From the NCBI GenBank assembly GCA_965217615.1, contig CBDCIT010000047.1, positions 124,001-188,000 of the forward strand: DNA of 64,000 bases. The letters are read 5' to 3'. The position numbers and the translations under genes were made by a program. Under the pieces are notes generated by a model that did not search any database, was not told the origin of the DNA, and saw only the letters and a program-made list of their open reading frames with translations. This DNA is from CAVOAK01 sp965217615. Its GTDB lineage: Bacteria; Pseudomonadota; Alphaproteobacteria; UBA8366; CAVOAK01. This document shows, in pieces, positions 8,346 through 17,956 of this stretch; position 1 is the stretch's first letter, and every line of letters starts with the position of its first letter.

Positions 8346-9079
8346 CGCGCTGGCGACTCGTCATCGAGTATGACGGCGGCGATTTTGTCGGCTGGCAGCG
8401 CCAGGACAATGGCCGTTCGGTCCAGGAAACACTTGAAGAGGCGGTTCATGGTTTCGCACAGGAGACGGTGACCGTCCATGGCGCTGGTCGAACTGACAGC
8501 GGAGTTCACGCGCTCGGCCAGGTTGCCCATTTCGATCTCCTGCGTGAGGCCGACGAGGCAACAGTGCGCGATGCCCTCAACTACCACCTGAAACCCCACC
8601 TGGTAACGGTCCTTGACGCGGCGGCAGTCGATCGGGACTTCCATGCCCGCTTCTCGGCTACCGGCAGGCGCTACCAGTACCGCATCCTCAACCGGCGTGC
8701 GCCACCTGCAGTCGAACGCGGTCGTGTTTGGCACGTCCCCACGAAGCTCGATCGGACGGCGATGAACGAGGCGGGTCAAACGCTGACAGGCCGGCACGAT
8801 TTCACAAGTTTCCGCGCGGCGGTTTGCCAGTCCGACTCGCCGGTGAAGACGTTGGACGAGCTTAACGTCGAACGGCGCGCCGACAATGTGGTCATCGAAG
8901 CGCACGCAAGGTCTTTTCTCCACAATCAAGTTCGCATCATCGTCGGTACGTTGCGGCTGGTCGGTGAAGGAAAATGGCGTGCCGCTGATGTCAGGGAAGC
9001 GCTTGCTGCCCGCGATCGCGCCCGCGCCGGTCCGACCGCACCACCCGACGGACTCTACCTGACGCGGGTTGATTATTGA
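8342..9079 (+). CDS. truA: tRNA pseudouridine(38-40) synthase TruA
   Basis: Isomerises uridines 38-40 in the tRNA anticodon arm. 245 residues. The catalytic aspartate lies in GAGRTDSGVHALGQVAHFD; other family blocks are YDGGDFVGWQRQ, FSATGRRYQYRI and SFLHNQVRIIVGTL. Overlaps fmt upstream and the MFS gene downstream by four bases each, so translation is probably coupled. Confidence 0.96.
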   Translation: MTRWRLVIEYDGGDFVGWQRQDNGRSVQETLEEAVHGFAQETVTVHGAGRTDSGVHALGQVAHFDLLREADEATVRDALNYHLKPHLVTVLDAAAVDRDFHARFSATGRRYQYRILNRRAPPAVERGRVWHVPTKLDRTAMNEAGQTLTGRHDFTSFRAAVCQSDSPVKTLDELNVERRADNVVIEAHARSFLHNQVRIIVGTLRLVGEGKWRAADVREALAARDRARAGPTAPPDGLYLTRVDY

Positions 9080-10299
9080 TGAGCGCACCAACCCGCGCCG
9101 CGGCGACACCAGCCCCACTGATTATTCCGGTCCTGCTGGTTGCCGCGGCTTCCGCGAGCATACTCTCGACCGACCTCTACACTCCCTCGCTGCCACACCT
9201 GACCGACTATTTCGAAACGAGTGCGGAGACGGTGCAACTGACCATGAGCCTTAATCTGTTGGGGTTCGGGGCGGCGCAGCTCATATATGGTCCCCTCAGC
9301 GACTATCTGGGTCGCCGGCCCGTCTTCCTCGGCGGCTTGGTGTGCTTCGCTGTCGTTAGCCTTGTCTGCGCTCTTGCCTACAGCATAGAATTCCTGATTC
9401 TGGCGCGTGCGCTCCAAGGAATTGTCGCCTGCGCCGAAGCGGTCGTCGGCTTGGCAATCATCCGGGATCTTTACGACGATGAAGATAGCGTCCGAGTCCT
9501 GGCGGCTTACGGTATGGCCGTGGCTGTGGCACCGGCGGTGGGGCCGCTAATCGGCGGCTATGTCCATGTCTGGCTCGGATGGCGGGCAAACTTCGTGTTG
9601 TTGGCAGGTATTACTGTTGTGGTCGCCGCTCTCGTTTGGCGCTTCCTGCCGGAGACACTAGCACCGGAAAGCCGCATTGGCGGCCGCCCCGTCTCCTTCG
9701 CCCGCACCTATGCCCGCCTGCTGCTGCAGCGCGGCTTCATGGGCTATGCGCTGCCTGCCGGCTTTCTCGTTGGCGGACTGTTCGCATTTATCACCGCGGC
9801 GCCGTTTGTGTTGATCGAGCACATGGGTGTCGCGACGCAACACTACGGGCTCTACTATGCGGCCCTCATTCTCGCTTATTTCCTGGCCAGCCTCGCGGCA
9901 AACCGCATCGTTGGACTGATCGGCGTCGAACGGCTCTTGCGCGCGGCACTTTGGATTAGCGTTGCCGGCGGCGTTGCGACGTTGGCCGTCGTCCAATTGC
10001 ACGCAACCCCGGGCACCCTCACGGCGACGGTCTCTCTCGGCACGTTCGGGCTCGGCTTCCTGTTCGCGACGGCGCCCATACGCGCGCTTGCGGCGAGTGA
10101 TGCGCGACATGGGCTTACCGCGGCGCTCCTCGGCTCGATCGAGATGGCCGGCGGCGCACTTGGGGCGTTCGCCGTCGGCATCTTCCACGATGGAACGGCC
10201 TGGCCGCTCGCTCTCACATTCGGGGCTTGCAACATATTAGCGGCGCTTGCTTACGTTTTCTGCACGCCATGGCGTGTCACCGAACAGGGGCCAGGCTAA
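9076..10299 (+). CDS. MFS multidrug exporter, Bcr/CflA family
   Basis: Inner-membrane major facilitator, probably a drug/proton antiporter. 407 residues and about 12 hydrophobic helices. Family signs are STDLYTPSLPHLTDYF near the first helix, motif A LIYGPLSDYLGRRPVFL and the fourth-helix region ARALQGIVACAEAVV. Overlaps the truA stop by four bases. Its TAA overlaps the stop of the converging downstream membrane gene (CTAA, 10296-10299). Substrate unknown. Confidence 0.88.
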   Translation: MMSAPTRAAATPAPLIIPVLLVAAASASILSTDLYTPSLPHLTDYFETSAETVQLTMSLNLLGFGAAQLIYGPLSDYLGRRPVFLGGLVCFAVVSLVCALAYSIEFLILARALQGIVACAEAVVGLAIIRDLYDDEDSVRVLAAYGMAVAVAPAVGPLIGGYVHVWLGWRANFVLLAGITVVVAALVWRFLPETLAPESRIGGRPVSFARTYARLLLQRGFMGYALPAGFLVGGLFAFITAAPFVLIEHMGVATQHYGLYYAALILAYFLASLAANRIVGLIGVERLLRAALWISVAGGVATLAVVQLHATPGTLTATVSLGTFGLGFLFATAPIRALAASDARHGLTAALLGSIEMAGGALGAFAVGIFHDGTAWPLALTFGACNILAALAYVFCTPWRVTEQGPG

Positions 10300-10865
10300 G
10301 CCAGCATCGCGTCCGAAACCATGCGGATCACTTGACCGAGCAGAAATTCGCCGACCACCAAGGCGACGGCAAGTTCTACCGCAACGTCCAACGCAACGCG
10401 AACAATGAACCCGTGATAGAAAAGGAGGACGAGAAGGGCGAATAAGCTGACAGCTGTAAACGGGCCCCGGCTCAAGATCCCGCTGCTCTGAAGTGCAAGC
10501 AATAGGACGAGGATCACGATTTGAGGCCCTGCGGACCAGTTGTAGGCCACGATGTAGCGAATGTAGACCTCTCCGCGACCCAAGAACGGCGCGATATAGG
10601 CCGCGACGAGCGGCCATGCCACCCAGCCGATGATGTAACCGATGCCTTCAACGAGGATGATACGAATGGGGTGCGCGCCAGCTGGTGGCCCGCCGCCGGC
10701 AAAGGCAATAAGGATTATGTAGGCGGGGAGAACGATGACGGCGCAGGAGAACGACTTCCAGAACCCAATGGCGCTGTCGTCGAGTAACGCTACGGCGCTG
10801 CGGTCGCGTAGAAGCAGCCGCCACGCGGCGTATAGGCCCCGAAACGCCTCTTGTGTGGTGATCAT
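10296..10865 (-). CDS. Conserved inner-membrane protein, function unknown
   Basis: 189 residues with about five hydrophobic segments (for example AVIVLPAYIILIAFAGG, IGYIIGWVAWPLVAAYIAPF, IVILVLLLALQ, LFALLVLLFYHGFIVRVAL). No catalytic motif is visible and I do not recognise a named family. Its ATG overlaps the dapE stop (ATGA), so it is the last gene of the long rpmH-to-dapE minus-strand run. A transport or envelope role is possible but unsupported. Confidence 0.75.
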   Translation of the reverse strand: MITTQEAFRGLYAAWRLLLRDRSAVALLDDSAIGFWKSFSCAVIVLPAYIILIAFAGGGPPAGAHPIRIILVEGIGYIIGWVAWPLVAAYIAPFLGRGEVYIRYIVAYNWSAGPQIVILVLLLALQSSGILSRGPFTAVSLFALLVLLFYHGFIVRVALDVAVELAVALVVGEFLLGQVIRMVSDAMLA

Positions 10866-12013
10866 GCGGCCTTGAAATAGCTCGTCAGCACCGCCTCATA
10901 GATATTCGTTAGGTTCTGCAGGTCTTCGACGCGCGCCTGTTCATCGACCTTGTGCATGGTCTGTCCGACCATTCCAAACTCTACCACTTCGCAGTAGTCC
11001 TTGATGAAGCGTGCATCTGAGGTTCCACCGGTCGTACTGAGTTCTGGCACGACTCCCAAAACCGCTTCGATCGCGTCGCTGATCAGTCGGGAAAGTGGGC
11101 CGGGCGGCGTGAGGAATGACTCTCCGCTTACAGCCACGTCTAGATCGTAGCGCCCACCTTGCCCGATTGCCGCACCGATCGCTTCGTGCAGCGACTCGGT
11201 CAGCGACGCCGACGTGTGGAGGTCGTTGAAGCGAATATTGAAAGTGGCGCGGGCCGCAGCCGGTATCACATTGGTTGCCGGATTACCGATGTCGATGGTC
11301 GAGATTTGCAGCGTTGAAGGTGGAAAATGCGCTGATCCCTGGTCCAACGGAATTGCGGTAAGCGCATTTAGGATCGCGACAAGCCGGTGTGCCGGGTTGT
11401 CAGCGAGATCCGGATAGGCGGTGTGGCCTTGAACACCGTGCACTGTCAGCCGACCGTTCAGACTACCGCGGCGGCCGATCTTCGCCATTTGACCTAATTG
11501 CTCGGGGTTGGTCGGCTCGCCGACGAGGCAGGCATCGAGTCGCTCGCCTTCCTCTGCCAGCCAGCGCAGCATCTTTTGTGTGCCGTTTATCGCCGGGCCT
11601 TCTTCGTCGCCTGTGATGAGCAGGCTGATCGATCCGGAAAGCGGTCCCTTGGTGAAAATGCGCTGCGATGCGGCGGTGAAACAGGCGATCGCGCCCTTCA
11701 TGTCGGACGCGCCGCGCCCGTAAAGCACCCCATCCTCCACGACGGCGTCGAACGGGCCTCGGCTCCAGGCCTCAAGCGATCCGGTCGGCACAACATCGGT
11801 GTGGCCCGCGAAGCAGAAGTTGGGGGCACCCTCGCCGTTACGGGCGTAAAGGTTGTCCACGTCGGGCGTGCCGGCTTCAGAAAACCTAAGCCGGTGGCAG
11901 AGGAAACCCAGCTCTTCGAGCGTTCGCTGCAGCAGGTCCAGTGCACCACCTTCCTCGGGCGTTACGCTGGGACAGCGGATCAGCGCCCGGGCCAACGCGA
12001 CCGGGTCGACCAA
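10862..12013 (-). CDS. dapE: Succinyl-diaminopimelate desuccinylase
   Basis: Di-zinc M20 hydrolase releasing LL-diaminopimelate from its N-succinyl form in lysine and peptidoglycan synthesis. 383 residues. Metal-site motifs FCFAGHTDVVPTG, GRGASDMKGAIACF and the catalytic TGDEEGPA are present, with GGTSDARFIKDYC near the C-terminus. Follows dapD by three bases and overlaps the next membrane gene, so dapD-dapE form one unit using the succinylase branch. Confidence 0.95.
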   Translation of the reverse strand: MVDPVALARALIRCPSVTPEEGGALDLLQRTLEELGFLCHRLRFSEAGTPDVDNLYARNGEGAPNFCFAGHTDVVPTGSLEAWSRGPFDAVVEDGVLYGRGASDMKGAIACFTAASQRIFTKGPLSGSISLLITGDEEGPAINGTQKMLRWLAEEGERLDACLVGEPTNPEQLGQMAKIGRRGSLNGRLTVHGVQGHTAYPDLADNPAHRLVAILNALTAIPLDQGSAHFPPSTLQISTIDIGNPATNVIPAAARATFNIRFNDLHTSASLTESLHEAIGAAIGQGGRYDLDVAVSGESFLTPPGPLSRLISDAIEAVLGVVPELSTTGGTSDARFIKDYCEVVEFGMVGQTMHKVDEQARVEDLQNLTNIYEAVLTSYFKAA

Positions 12014-12016
12014 GGG

Positions 12017-12862
12017 TCAGCCCCTCAAGAGTTCGTTGATCGAAGTCTTTGCGCGCGTCCCTTCGTCCACACGTTTGACGATCACGGCGCAATAGAGGCC
12101 GGGTCCGGGGGTGCCGTCCGGGAGCGGCTTGCCTGGCAACGATCCCGGCACCACGACCGAGTATGCGGGTACGCGCCCGTTGTGGACCTCGCCGCTGGCG
12201 CGGTCGACGATCTTCGTCGAGGCGCCAATATAGACGCCCATGGAGAGGACCGATCCCTCCTCGACGATGACGCCCTCGGCCACTTCGGAGCGCGCGCCGA
12301 CAAAGCAATTGTCTTCGATGATCACCGGGTCGGCCTGCAGCGGCTCGATCACGCCGCCAATGCCGGCGCCACCGGAAATATGACAGTTCTTGCCGATCTG
12401 AGCGCATGTTCCGACGGTCGCCCAGGTATCGATCATTGTGCCGCCGTCCACGTAGGCCCCCAAATTGACAAAACTGGGCATCAGTACAACGCCGGGTGCA
12501 ATATAGGCCGATCGCCTAACAACGCAGCTCGGCACCGCGCGAAACCCCGCCTCGCGAAATTCGCGCGCCCCCCAGCCGGCCCATTTTGCAGGGACTTTGT
12601 CCCACCAGGGCGTATTGCGGCCCGGGCCGCCCGGAATCGTCATCATGTCGTTCAGCCGAAACGACAGCAGCACGGCCTTCTTGAGCCACTGGTTGACGCG
12701 CCAATTTCCGTCGTCCTTTACGGCAACACGCGCTTTGCCGGCGTCCATCAGGTCAAGCGCCATTTCCACCGCGTCCCGCGTTTCGCCCTTGGTCTTCGGC
12801 GTCACCTCGTCGCGCGCTTCCCAGGCCGCATCGATGACGGTCTTCAACTGCTTGTTGTCCAT
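12017..12862 (-). CDS. dapD: Tetrahydrodipicolinate N-succinyltransferase
   Basis: Transfers succinyl from succinyl-CoA to tetrahydrodipicolinate in lysine synthesis. 281 residues with an alpha-helical N-terminus and a left-handed beta-helix of hexapeptide repeats; diagnostic segments are MPSFVNLGAYVDGGTMIDTW, HISGGAGIGGVIEPLQA and DNCFVGARSEVAEGV. Directly upstream of dapE. Confidence 0.96.
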   Translation of the reverse strand: MDNKQLKTVIDAAWEARDEVTPKTKGETRDAVEMALDLMDAGKARVAVKDDGNWRVNQWLKKAVLLSFRLNDMMTIPGGPGRNTPWWDKVPAKWAGWGAREFREAGFRAVPSCVVRRSAYIAPGVVLMPSFVNLGAYVDGGTMIDTWATVGTCAQIGKNCHISGGAGIGGVIEPLQADPVIIEDNCFVGARSEVAEGVIVEEGSVLSMGVYIGASTKIVDRASGEVHNGRVPAYSVVVPGSLPGKPLPDGTPGPGLYCAVIVKRVDEGTRAKTSINELLRG

Positions 12863-12955
12863 GGCAGAATCCCTAACGCAGGCGTATGGCGGCGGCGAGA
12901 GTGGGCAAGTTGCAAAGGGGTGTCAAGGTAGCGGGGCGATGCAATCCCCGGTGCT

Positions 12956-13681
12956 TCAAGGCATATCCTCGCTCGGTAGTGCCGCCAGCCAAGCCACCAA
13001 ATCATCCGTGACGTGGTGAACGTGATCGCCTTCGCTGCCGTCGTGCGACCAATCGTGATGTGTTCTGAGCCATACCGTTGCCATGCCGAGCGCAGCTGCC
13101 GGTGCCAGGTTACGGGCGATATCCTCTATCATGACGGACTGGGCTGGATCTATGTCGTGGCGCCGCACCAAGTCCGCGTACGGCGCAGCGTCCGGCTTTG
13201 GGCGATAGTCGGCAGCGACGATATCGTAGATTGCCACGAAATGGTGCGTAACGCCAAGCTTGCAAAGCACATTTTCTGCATGGCGCGTTGAGCCATTTGT
13301 GTAAATCAACTTGCGCCCGTTGAGCCGTGACAAAGCGTCATCGAGCGCCGGGCTTTCCGGCACGACGGACATGTCGATATCGTGCACATACTCCAAGTAC
13401 TCGGCAGGCTTGATCGAATGATGACGCATAAGCCCGCTCAGCGTCGTGCCATGTTCGCGGAAATATTTCTTCTGCAGCACGCGCGCTTCGCCATGGTCAA
13501 GATCGAGTGCTGCCGCGACAAACTCGCCGATGCGTTGGTCGATCTGGGCGAACAAGTTGCAGTGCGCCGGATAAAGCGTGTTGTCGAGGTCGAAAATCCA
13601 AGCTTTCGTGCGGCGTCTGTGAGGCATCAACCGTTGCTTATTCGCCGAAAATCGGCCTTTCTGATTTGAGCCCGTAGTCAT
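12956..13681 (-). CDS. HAD-family pyrimidine 5'-nucleotidase
   Basis: Cytoplasmic phosphatase of the Sdt1/YjjG-like HAD group. The four HAD motifs are visible: WIFDLDNTLYPA, IYTNGS, RPKPDAAPY and MIEDIARNL. With ATG at 13681 it has 241 residues; ATG at 13627 would give 223, and neither has a strong ribosome binding site. The frame stays open back to 13867, but that part overlaps argB and is not credible. Lies between argB and dapD, a common alphaproteobacterial order. Confidence 0.88.
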   Translation of the reverse strand: MTTGSNQKGRFSANKQRLMPHRRRTKAWIFDLDNTLYPAHCNLFAQIDQRIGEFVAAALDLDHGEARVLQKKYFREHGTTLSGLMRHHSIKPAEYLEYVHDIDMSVVPESPALDDALSRLNGRKLIYTNGSTRHAENVLCKLGVTHHFVAIYDIVAADYRPKPDAAPYADLVRRHDIDPAQSVMIEDIARNLAPAAALGMATVWLRTHHDWSHDGSEGDHVHHVTDDLVAWLAALPSEDMP

Positions 13682-13743
13682 TGCGGACAGGGTGCCGCAA
13701 CGATGTGGATGAGGCGGGACTGCAAGCGCGACAACACGTGCTT

Positions 13744-14652
13744 TTAACGGCCGCGGAGCAGCGTTCCCGAACCATGCTCGGTGAAGATTTCCAGCAGGAT
13801 GGCGTGCGGGATGCGCCCGTCGAGAATCGCCGCCGCCTCTACGCCGTCGTTTATCGCACTGATGCATGTCTCGACCTTCGGGATCATGCCGCCCTGGAGC
13901 GTCCCATCGCGTAGGTATTTGCGCGCGTTGCGCAGGTTCATCTCGGGTATCAGCTTGCCAGTTTTGCCGAGCACACCGGCGATGTCTGTCAGCATCAGGA
14001 GCCGCGTCGCATCGAGCGCGCCGGCGATCGCGCCAGCTACCGTGTCTGCGTTGATATTATACGTCTGGCCCTTAGTGTCCGTCCCAATTGGAGCGATAAC
14101 TGGAATGAACTTGGACGCCCCGAGCAGCTGAATGACGTTCGGATCGATCGCCTGCGGCTCGCCGACGAAACCCAAGTCCAGGACTTTTTCGATGTTGGAG
14201 TCCGACCGTTTAGCCCGGCGGTGGCGCTTGCGCGCACGGATCAAACCGCCATCTTTTCCGGAGAGTCCGACCGCGCGACCGCCCGCTGCCGCGATCTCCG
14301 CGACGATCTGCTTGTTGATTTGACCGGACAACACCATTTCGACGATGCCGACCGTGTCGCGGTCGGTGACGCGCAATCCATCGACGAATTCGCTCTTGAT
14401 CTTGAGCCGATCCAGCATCGCGCCGATCTGCGGACCACCGCCGTGGACGATCACCGGATTGATGCCGACCTGCTTCAACAGGACGATGTCCCGCGCGAAA
14501 TGCTGCGCCAGATCCGCGTTGCCCATCGCGTGGCCGCCATATTTTATGACAAACGTCTTGCCAGCGTAGCGCCGCATATAGGGCAGGGCTTCCGTCAACA
14601 TGCCGGCCTTGGCCAGCCATTCGTCACGCAATAGTGTCTTGGATTTGCTCAT
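13744..14652 (-). CDS. argB: Acetylglutamate kinase
   Basis: Phosphorylates N-acetylglutamate in arginine synthesis. 302 residues from the ATG at 14652. Amino-acid kinase motifs are clear: FVIKYGGHAMG with the ATP-site lysine, IVHGGGPQIG for substrate, and INADTVAGAIAGAL. A basic segment (ARKRHRRAKRSD) sits mid-protein. Follows engB in the minus-strand operon. Confidence 0.95.
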   Translation of the reverse strand: MSKSKTLLRDEWLAKAGMLTEALPYMRRYAGKTFVIKYGGHAMGNADLAQHFARDIVLLKQVGINPVIVHGGGPQIGAMLDRLKIKSEFVDGLRVTDRDTVGIVEMVLSGQINKQIVAEIAAAGGRAVGLSGKDGGLIRARKRHRRAKRSDSNIEKVLDLGFVGEPQAIDPNVIQLLGASKFIPVIAPIGTDTKGQTYNINADTVAGAIAGALDATRLLMLTDIAGVLGKTGKLIPEMNLRNARKYLRDGTLQGGMIPKVETCISAINDGVEAAAILDGRIPHAILLEIFTEHGSGTLLRGR

Positions 14653-14700
14653 AAGTAACGACGCCGCGCCCACACGCGCTCCCTGAAACGGGCGCGGACT

Positions 14701-15348
14701 TTAGCTCAAAGGCTTTGGCGCCGCCAGCGCTGCAAGTTCGCTGCGCAATTCGGCAATTCCGGTGCCGTCCCGCGCGCTGGTGAGCCTGCACTCGGTCAGC
14801 GCCGCCGGCCGCGTCGTCAACGCGGCGGCAATGCTCTCCATGATGGTCATGTGCTGGGAGGCGGTCACTTTGTCGATCTTGGTTAACACAACTCGATAAC
14901 CGACTGCGGCTTCGTCCAGATGCTCCATCATTTCGAGGTCGGTGGTCTTCAGCCCGTGTCGCGCATCGACGAGCAAGCACATCCTGCGCAACGCCGCTCT
15001 TCCCTTGAAATACGTCGTCATCAACTCGGTCCACCGAGCGATCTCGTGTTTTGGTGCACGTGCGTATCCGTATCCTGGGAGGTCGGCCAACATCAGGCGG
15101 TGGCCAAGGTCGAAGAAGTTGAGCTGGCGCGTCCGCCCCGGCGTGTTACTGGTCCGCGCCAGCGTATTGCGACCGGTAAGCGCGTTGACAAGGCTCGACT
15201 TGCCGACATTGGAGCGGCCGGCAAACGCGACTTCGGGCAGGTCCGCTGGCGGCACACCGCCAATATCCGCAGCACCCGAGACAAAACGGCATTCCTGCGC
15301 GAACAGCAGGCGGCCCGCCTCAGTCGATTCAGCGGATTCGCCAGGCAC
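14701..15348 (-). CDS. engB: Ribosome biogenesis GTPase EngB/YsxC
   Basis: TRAFAC GTPase needed for large ribosomal subunit assembly. G1 GRSNVGKSSLVNAL, switch TPGRTRQLNFF, G3 DLPGYGYA and G4 TKIDK are present. GTG at 15348 gives 215 residues, the family length, and begins just inside the end of yidC; no strong ribosome binding site is seen, so the start is uncertain (a CTG overlapping the yidC stop is possible). The longer open frame to 15798 lies wholly inside yidC. Confidence 0.9.
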   Translation of the reverse strand: MPGESAESTEAGRLLFAQECRFVSGAADIGGVPPADLPEVAFAGRSNVGKSSLVNALTGRNTLARTSNTPGRTRQLNFFDLGHRLMLADLPGYGYARAPKHEIARWTELMTTYFKGRAALRRMCLLVDARHGLKTTDLEMMEHLDEAAVGYRVVLTKIDKVTASQHMTIMESIAAALTTRPAALTECRLTSARDGTGIAELRSELAALAAPKPLS

Positions 15349-15365
15349 AGCCGCAGAGTGGGCGC

Positions 15366-17138
15366 TCAGGTCGTTGCCCCGGCCGGCCGTGGCGCGGTTC
15401 GCCGCATGATGACCCATTGCTGCAGGATCGAAAGGGCATTGTTCCAGGCCCAGTAAATGACCAGGCCGGCCGGAAAGTTTGCCAATATAAAGGTAAAAAT
15501 GAACGGCAAGAATGTGAAGATCTTCGCCTGAATCGGGTCGGCCGGCGCCGGGTTCAGTTTGGTTTGGAGATACATCGTGACGCCCATAATGATCGGCCAA
15601 ATGCCTATGTTGATGAGGTCCAACGTAGCTGGCACGTTCCAGTCGACGAGGCCGAACAGCGTCATTACACCCAGCGGATCGCGCGCCGAAAGGTCTAAGA
15701 TCCAACCGTAAAACGGTGCATGGCGCATCTCGATCGTGACGAACAGAACTTTGTAGAGCGCGAAGAACACCGGTATTTGGACGATGACCGGTAAGCAACC
15801 GGCCATCGGGTTCACACCTTCGGCCTTGTAGAGCTGCATCATCTCCATATTGAGCTTCTGTCGGTCTTCGCCGTAGCGCTCCTTGAGCTCTACGAGTTTG
15901 GGCTGCAGCAGCTTCATCTTGCTCATGGCGCGGAAGGATTTGTTGGCGAGCGGAAACAGCAGCAGCCGGATACCGACCGTGAGTGCAAGGATAGCCAATC
16001 CAAAATTGCCGAGTTTTCCGGAAAGCCAGTGGATCGTTAGAAAGATCGGTTTAGTAAGGAAATAGAACCAACCGAAATCAACCGCCCGATCGAACAGCGC
16101 GATGTCGAGTTCGGTGCGGTACTTGTCGAGCAGCGTGACTTCTTTAGCACCGGCAAAAAGATGCGATCTGGCCTCCAGAACGCCGCCGCGAGGCAGTGTC
16201 TCCGCGGCGCCAAGAAAGTCAGCCTGATAGAGCGTGGTGTTTCCGCGCGTGCCGCTGGTGAAACTTGTTTCTACCTTCGTCGACTGATCCGGCACCAAGG
16301 CGACCAGCCAGTACTTGTCAGTAATGCCGATCCAACCGCCCGATGTCGGCTGGCGGATGGTTCTGGCGTCGACGACATCATCGTAGTCCACTTCTTTCAG
16401 GGTGCCGTCGAAGACGCCGAGCAACCCTTCATGCAGGATATAAAAATTGAGGATTTCAGGCGTATTCGTCCGCGACACCAGCCCGTAAGGCGCGATCGTC
16501 ACATCCTCTGTTCCGGTGTTGCGAACCCGCTGAGTCACTTCCAGCATATAGTCTTCATCGAGTGCGTAGCGCCGCTCGAAGCGGAGCCCTTCACCATTGT
16601 CCCAGGTAAGCGTTACCGGTGAGTCCGGCGTTAGATTGCGCCGATCCGTCCGCCACTCCGCCAGCCCGTCGGGAGCCTTCACATTCGCGCCGAGCCAGCC
16701 GAATTCTGCGTAGTAGGGATCACTGGAGCCCGTTGGCGACAAAAGCACGATGTTGGGGCTCGAGTCGTCAATTGTCTCGCGGTAGTCGGACAGCACTAGG
16801 TCGTCGAATCTTGCGCCAACGAGTGAGATCGATCCTTGGAGCCGCGAGGAGAGGATATTTACGCGCGCTGTCTTCTTGAGCGCATCCTCGCGCGACAGAA
16901 CACCCGACTGCGTTTCCCTGAGAACGCTTGGTACGCTGGCACCTATCGAGGGCGCGCTGGCGACACCGCCCTGCTGCTCGCTGGCTGGCTGGCTGGCCAC
17001 CGGCTGCTGGGTCTGCGGGACCTGCTGTTGCAGTTGTGCCTGCCGCTCGGACTGAGGCTGGACGAAAATGAACTGCCAACCTACGAGAATGGCCACCGAT
17101 AGAACGATGGCGAGGAGAATATTGCGTTGGTCGATCAC
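15366..17138 (-). CDS. yidC: Membrane protein insertase YidC
   Basis: Inserts and folds inner-membrane proteins alone or with SecYEG. 590 residues: an N-terminal membrane anchor (NILLAIVLSVAILVGWQF), a Gln/Pro/Ser linker, the large periplasmic domain to about 350, then the conserved five-helix core with the cytoplasmic hairpin (KMKLLQPKLVELKERYGEDR) and MAGCLPVIVQIPVFFALY. Its start overlaps the yidD stop by four bases. Confidence 0.96.
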   Translation of the reverse strand: MIDQRNILLAIVLSVAILVGWQFIFVQPQSERQAQLQQQVPQTQQPVASQPASEQQGGVASAPSIGASVPSVLRETQSGVLSREDALKKTARVNILSSRLQGSISLVGARFDDLVLSDYRETIDDSSPNIVLLSPTGSSDPYYAEFGWLGANVKAPDGLAEWRTDRRNLTPDSPVTLTWDNGEGLRFERRYALDEDYMLEVTQRVRNTGTEDVTIAPYGLVSRTNTPEILNFYILHEGLLGVFDGTLKEVDYDDVVDARTIRQPTSGGWIGITDKYWLVALVPDQSTKVETSFTSGTRGNTTLYQADFLGAAETLPRGGVLEARSHLFAGAKEVTLLDKYRTELDIALFDRAVDFGWFYFLTKPIFLTIHWLSGKLGNFGLAILALTVGIRLLLFPLANKSFRAMSKMKLLQPKLVELKERYGEDRQKLNMEMMQLYKAEGVNPMAGCLPVIVQIPVFFALYKVLFVTIEMRHAPFYGWILDLSARDPLGVMTLFGLVDWNVPATLDLINIGIWPIIMGVTMYLQTKLNPAPADPIQAKIFTFLPFIFTFILANFPAGLVIYWAWNNALSILQQWVIMRRTAPRPAGATT

Positions 17139-17470
17139 GACGGCGAGCCTGAAATCGGTGCGGTCGTCGGCCTACTGCCGCTGACTCGCTTGGTGTGGTG
17201 ATGTCCGCAGGAGTTTGACTCCGTCCAATTCGGCACCGGATCGTAGCCCCAGCCACCCCATGGATGGCACCGAAAGAGTCTTCTCAGCGTTAGCCGTACA
17301 CCGCTCATCGGACCATGCATTGAGATCGCCTGTACTGCATACTCCGAGCAGGATGGCCAGTAACGGCAGCTCGCCGGCGTCAGCGGGGAAATGACAGTTT
17401 GGTAAGTGCGGATCGCCAACCGAAGCGTGGCGCTCGCGAGTGCAGATGCTGCGTTCATTGGCTTAACCAT
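17135..17470 (-). CDS. yidD: Membrane protein insertion efficiency factor YidD
   Basis: Small amphipathic membrane-associated protein that assists YidC-dependent insertion. 111 residues with the family core YQTVISPLTPASCRYWPSCS, and RLFRCHPWGGWGYDPVP. Overlaps rnpA upstream by 8 bases and yidC downstream by 4. Confidence 0.94.
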   Translation of the reverse strand: MVKPMNAASALASATLRLAIRTYQTVISPLTPASCRYWPSCSEYAVQAISMHGPMSGVRLTLRRLFRCHPWGGWGYDPVPNWTESNSCGHHHTKRVSGSRPTTAPISGSPS

Positions 17471-17816
17471 TTCGCCATGCTTTAAGCCGTTTTAGAGCGG
17501 TCTCCAAGTCACTCAACAGCTCTGCATAGGGCCTTCGCATGGTCTCCTTCCGGGCGATCACGACGTAGTCATGGTCGGGTCTACCATGATCCGAGATGAC
17601 CGTCTCGACCACGGAACGCAGGCGTCGCCGTGCTCGATTTCTTGCAACGGCATTTCCGACGCGCCGGCTTGCCGTGAGCCCGACGCGTGGACCGATCGCC
17701 GAGCTCGACCGATTTAGCGTCTGCAGGATCAGACCGGGAGTAACCCATTTTCGTCCTGACCCGGCGACACGCAGGAATTCCGGCCGCCGCGTCAGGCGTT
17801 CGACCGCCGGAGGCAT
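17463..17816 (-). CDS. rnpA: Ribonuclease P protein component
   Basis: Protein subunit of RNase P, which matures tRNA 5' ends. 117 basic residues with the conserved RNR region (VGNAVARNRARRRLRSVV) and the N-terminal RLTRRPEFLRV. Starts five bases after rpmH, the near-universal bacterial pair. Confidence 0.94.
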   Translation of the reverse strand: MPPAVERLTRRPEFLRVAGSGRKWVTPGLILQTLNRSSSAIGPRVGLTASRRVGNAVARNRARRRLRSVVETVISDHGRPDHDYVVIARKETMRRPYAELLSDLETALKRLKAWRNG

Positions 17817-17821
17817 AGCTT

Positions 17822-17956
17822 TTAGGCCGACAGGCGCTTACGGCCCTTGGCACGTCGCCGTGCGATGACGCGACGCCCGCCTACGGTCGCGGAGCGGGCA
17901 CGAAACCCGTGGCGACGTTTGCGAACAAGTCGACTCGGCTGATAGGTGCGTTTCAC
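17822..17956 (-). CDS. rpmH: 50S ribosomal protein L34
   Basis: A 44-residue, very basic ribosomal protein beginning MKRTYQPSRLVRKRRHGF and ending GRKRLSA. GTG start at 17956 preceded by GGAG at good spacing. Directly upstream of rnpA, as in almost all bacteria; it heads the minus-strand run rpmH-rnpA-yidD-yidC-engB-argB. Confidence 0.96.
   Translation of the reverse strand: MKRTYQPSRLVRKRRHGFRARSATVGGRRVIARRRAKGRKRLSA

Noticed and set aside
11498..12931. 477-codon plus-strand frame opposite dapE and dapD
   Set aside because: Antisense shadow with low-complexity His/Arg/Gly content; both minus-strand genes are unambiguous.
15349..15798. N-terminal extension of engB by 150 codons
   Set aside because: It overlaps yidC on the same strand in another frame and carries no family similarity; EngB is about 215 residues.
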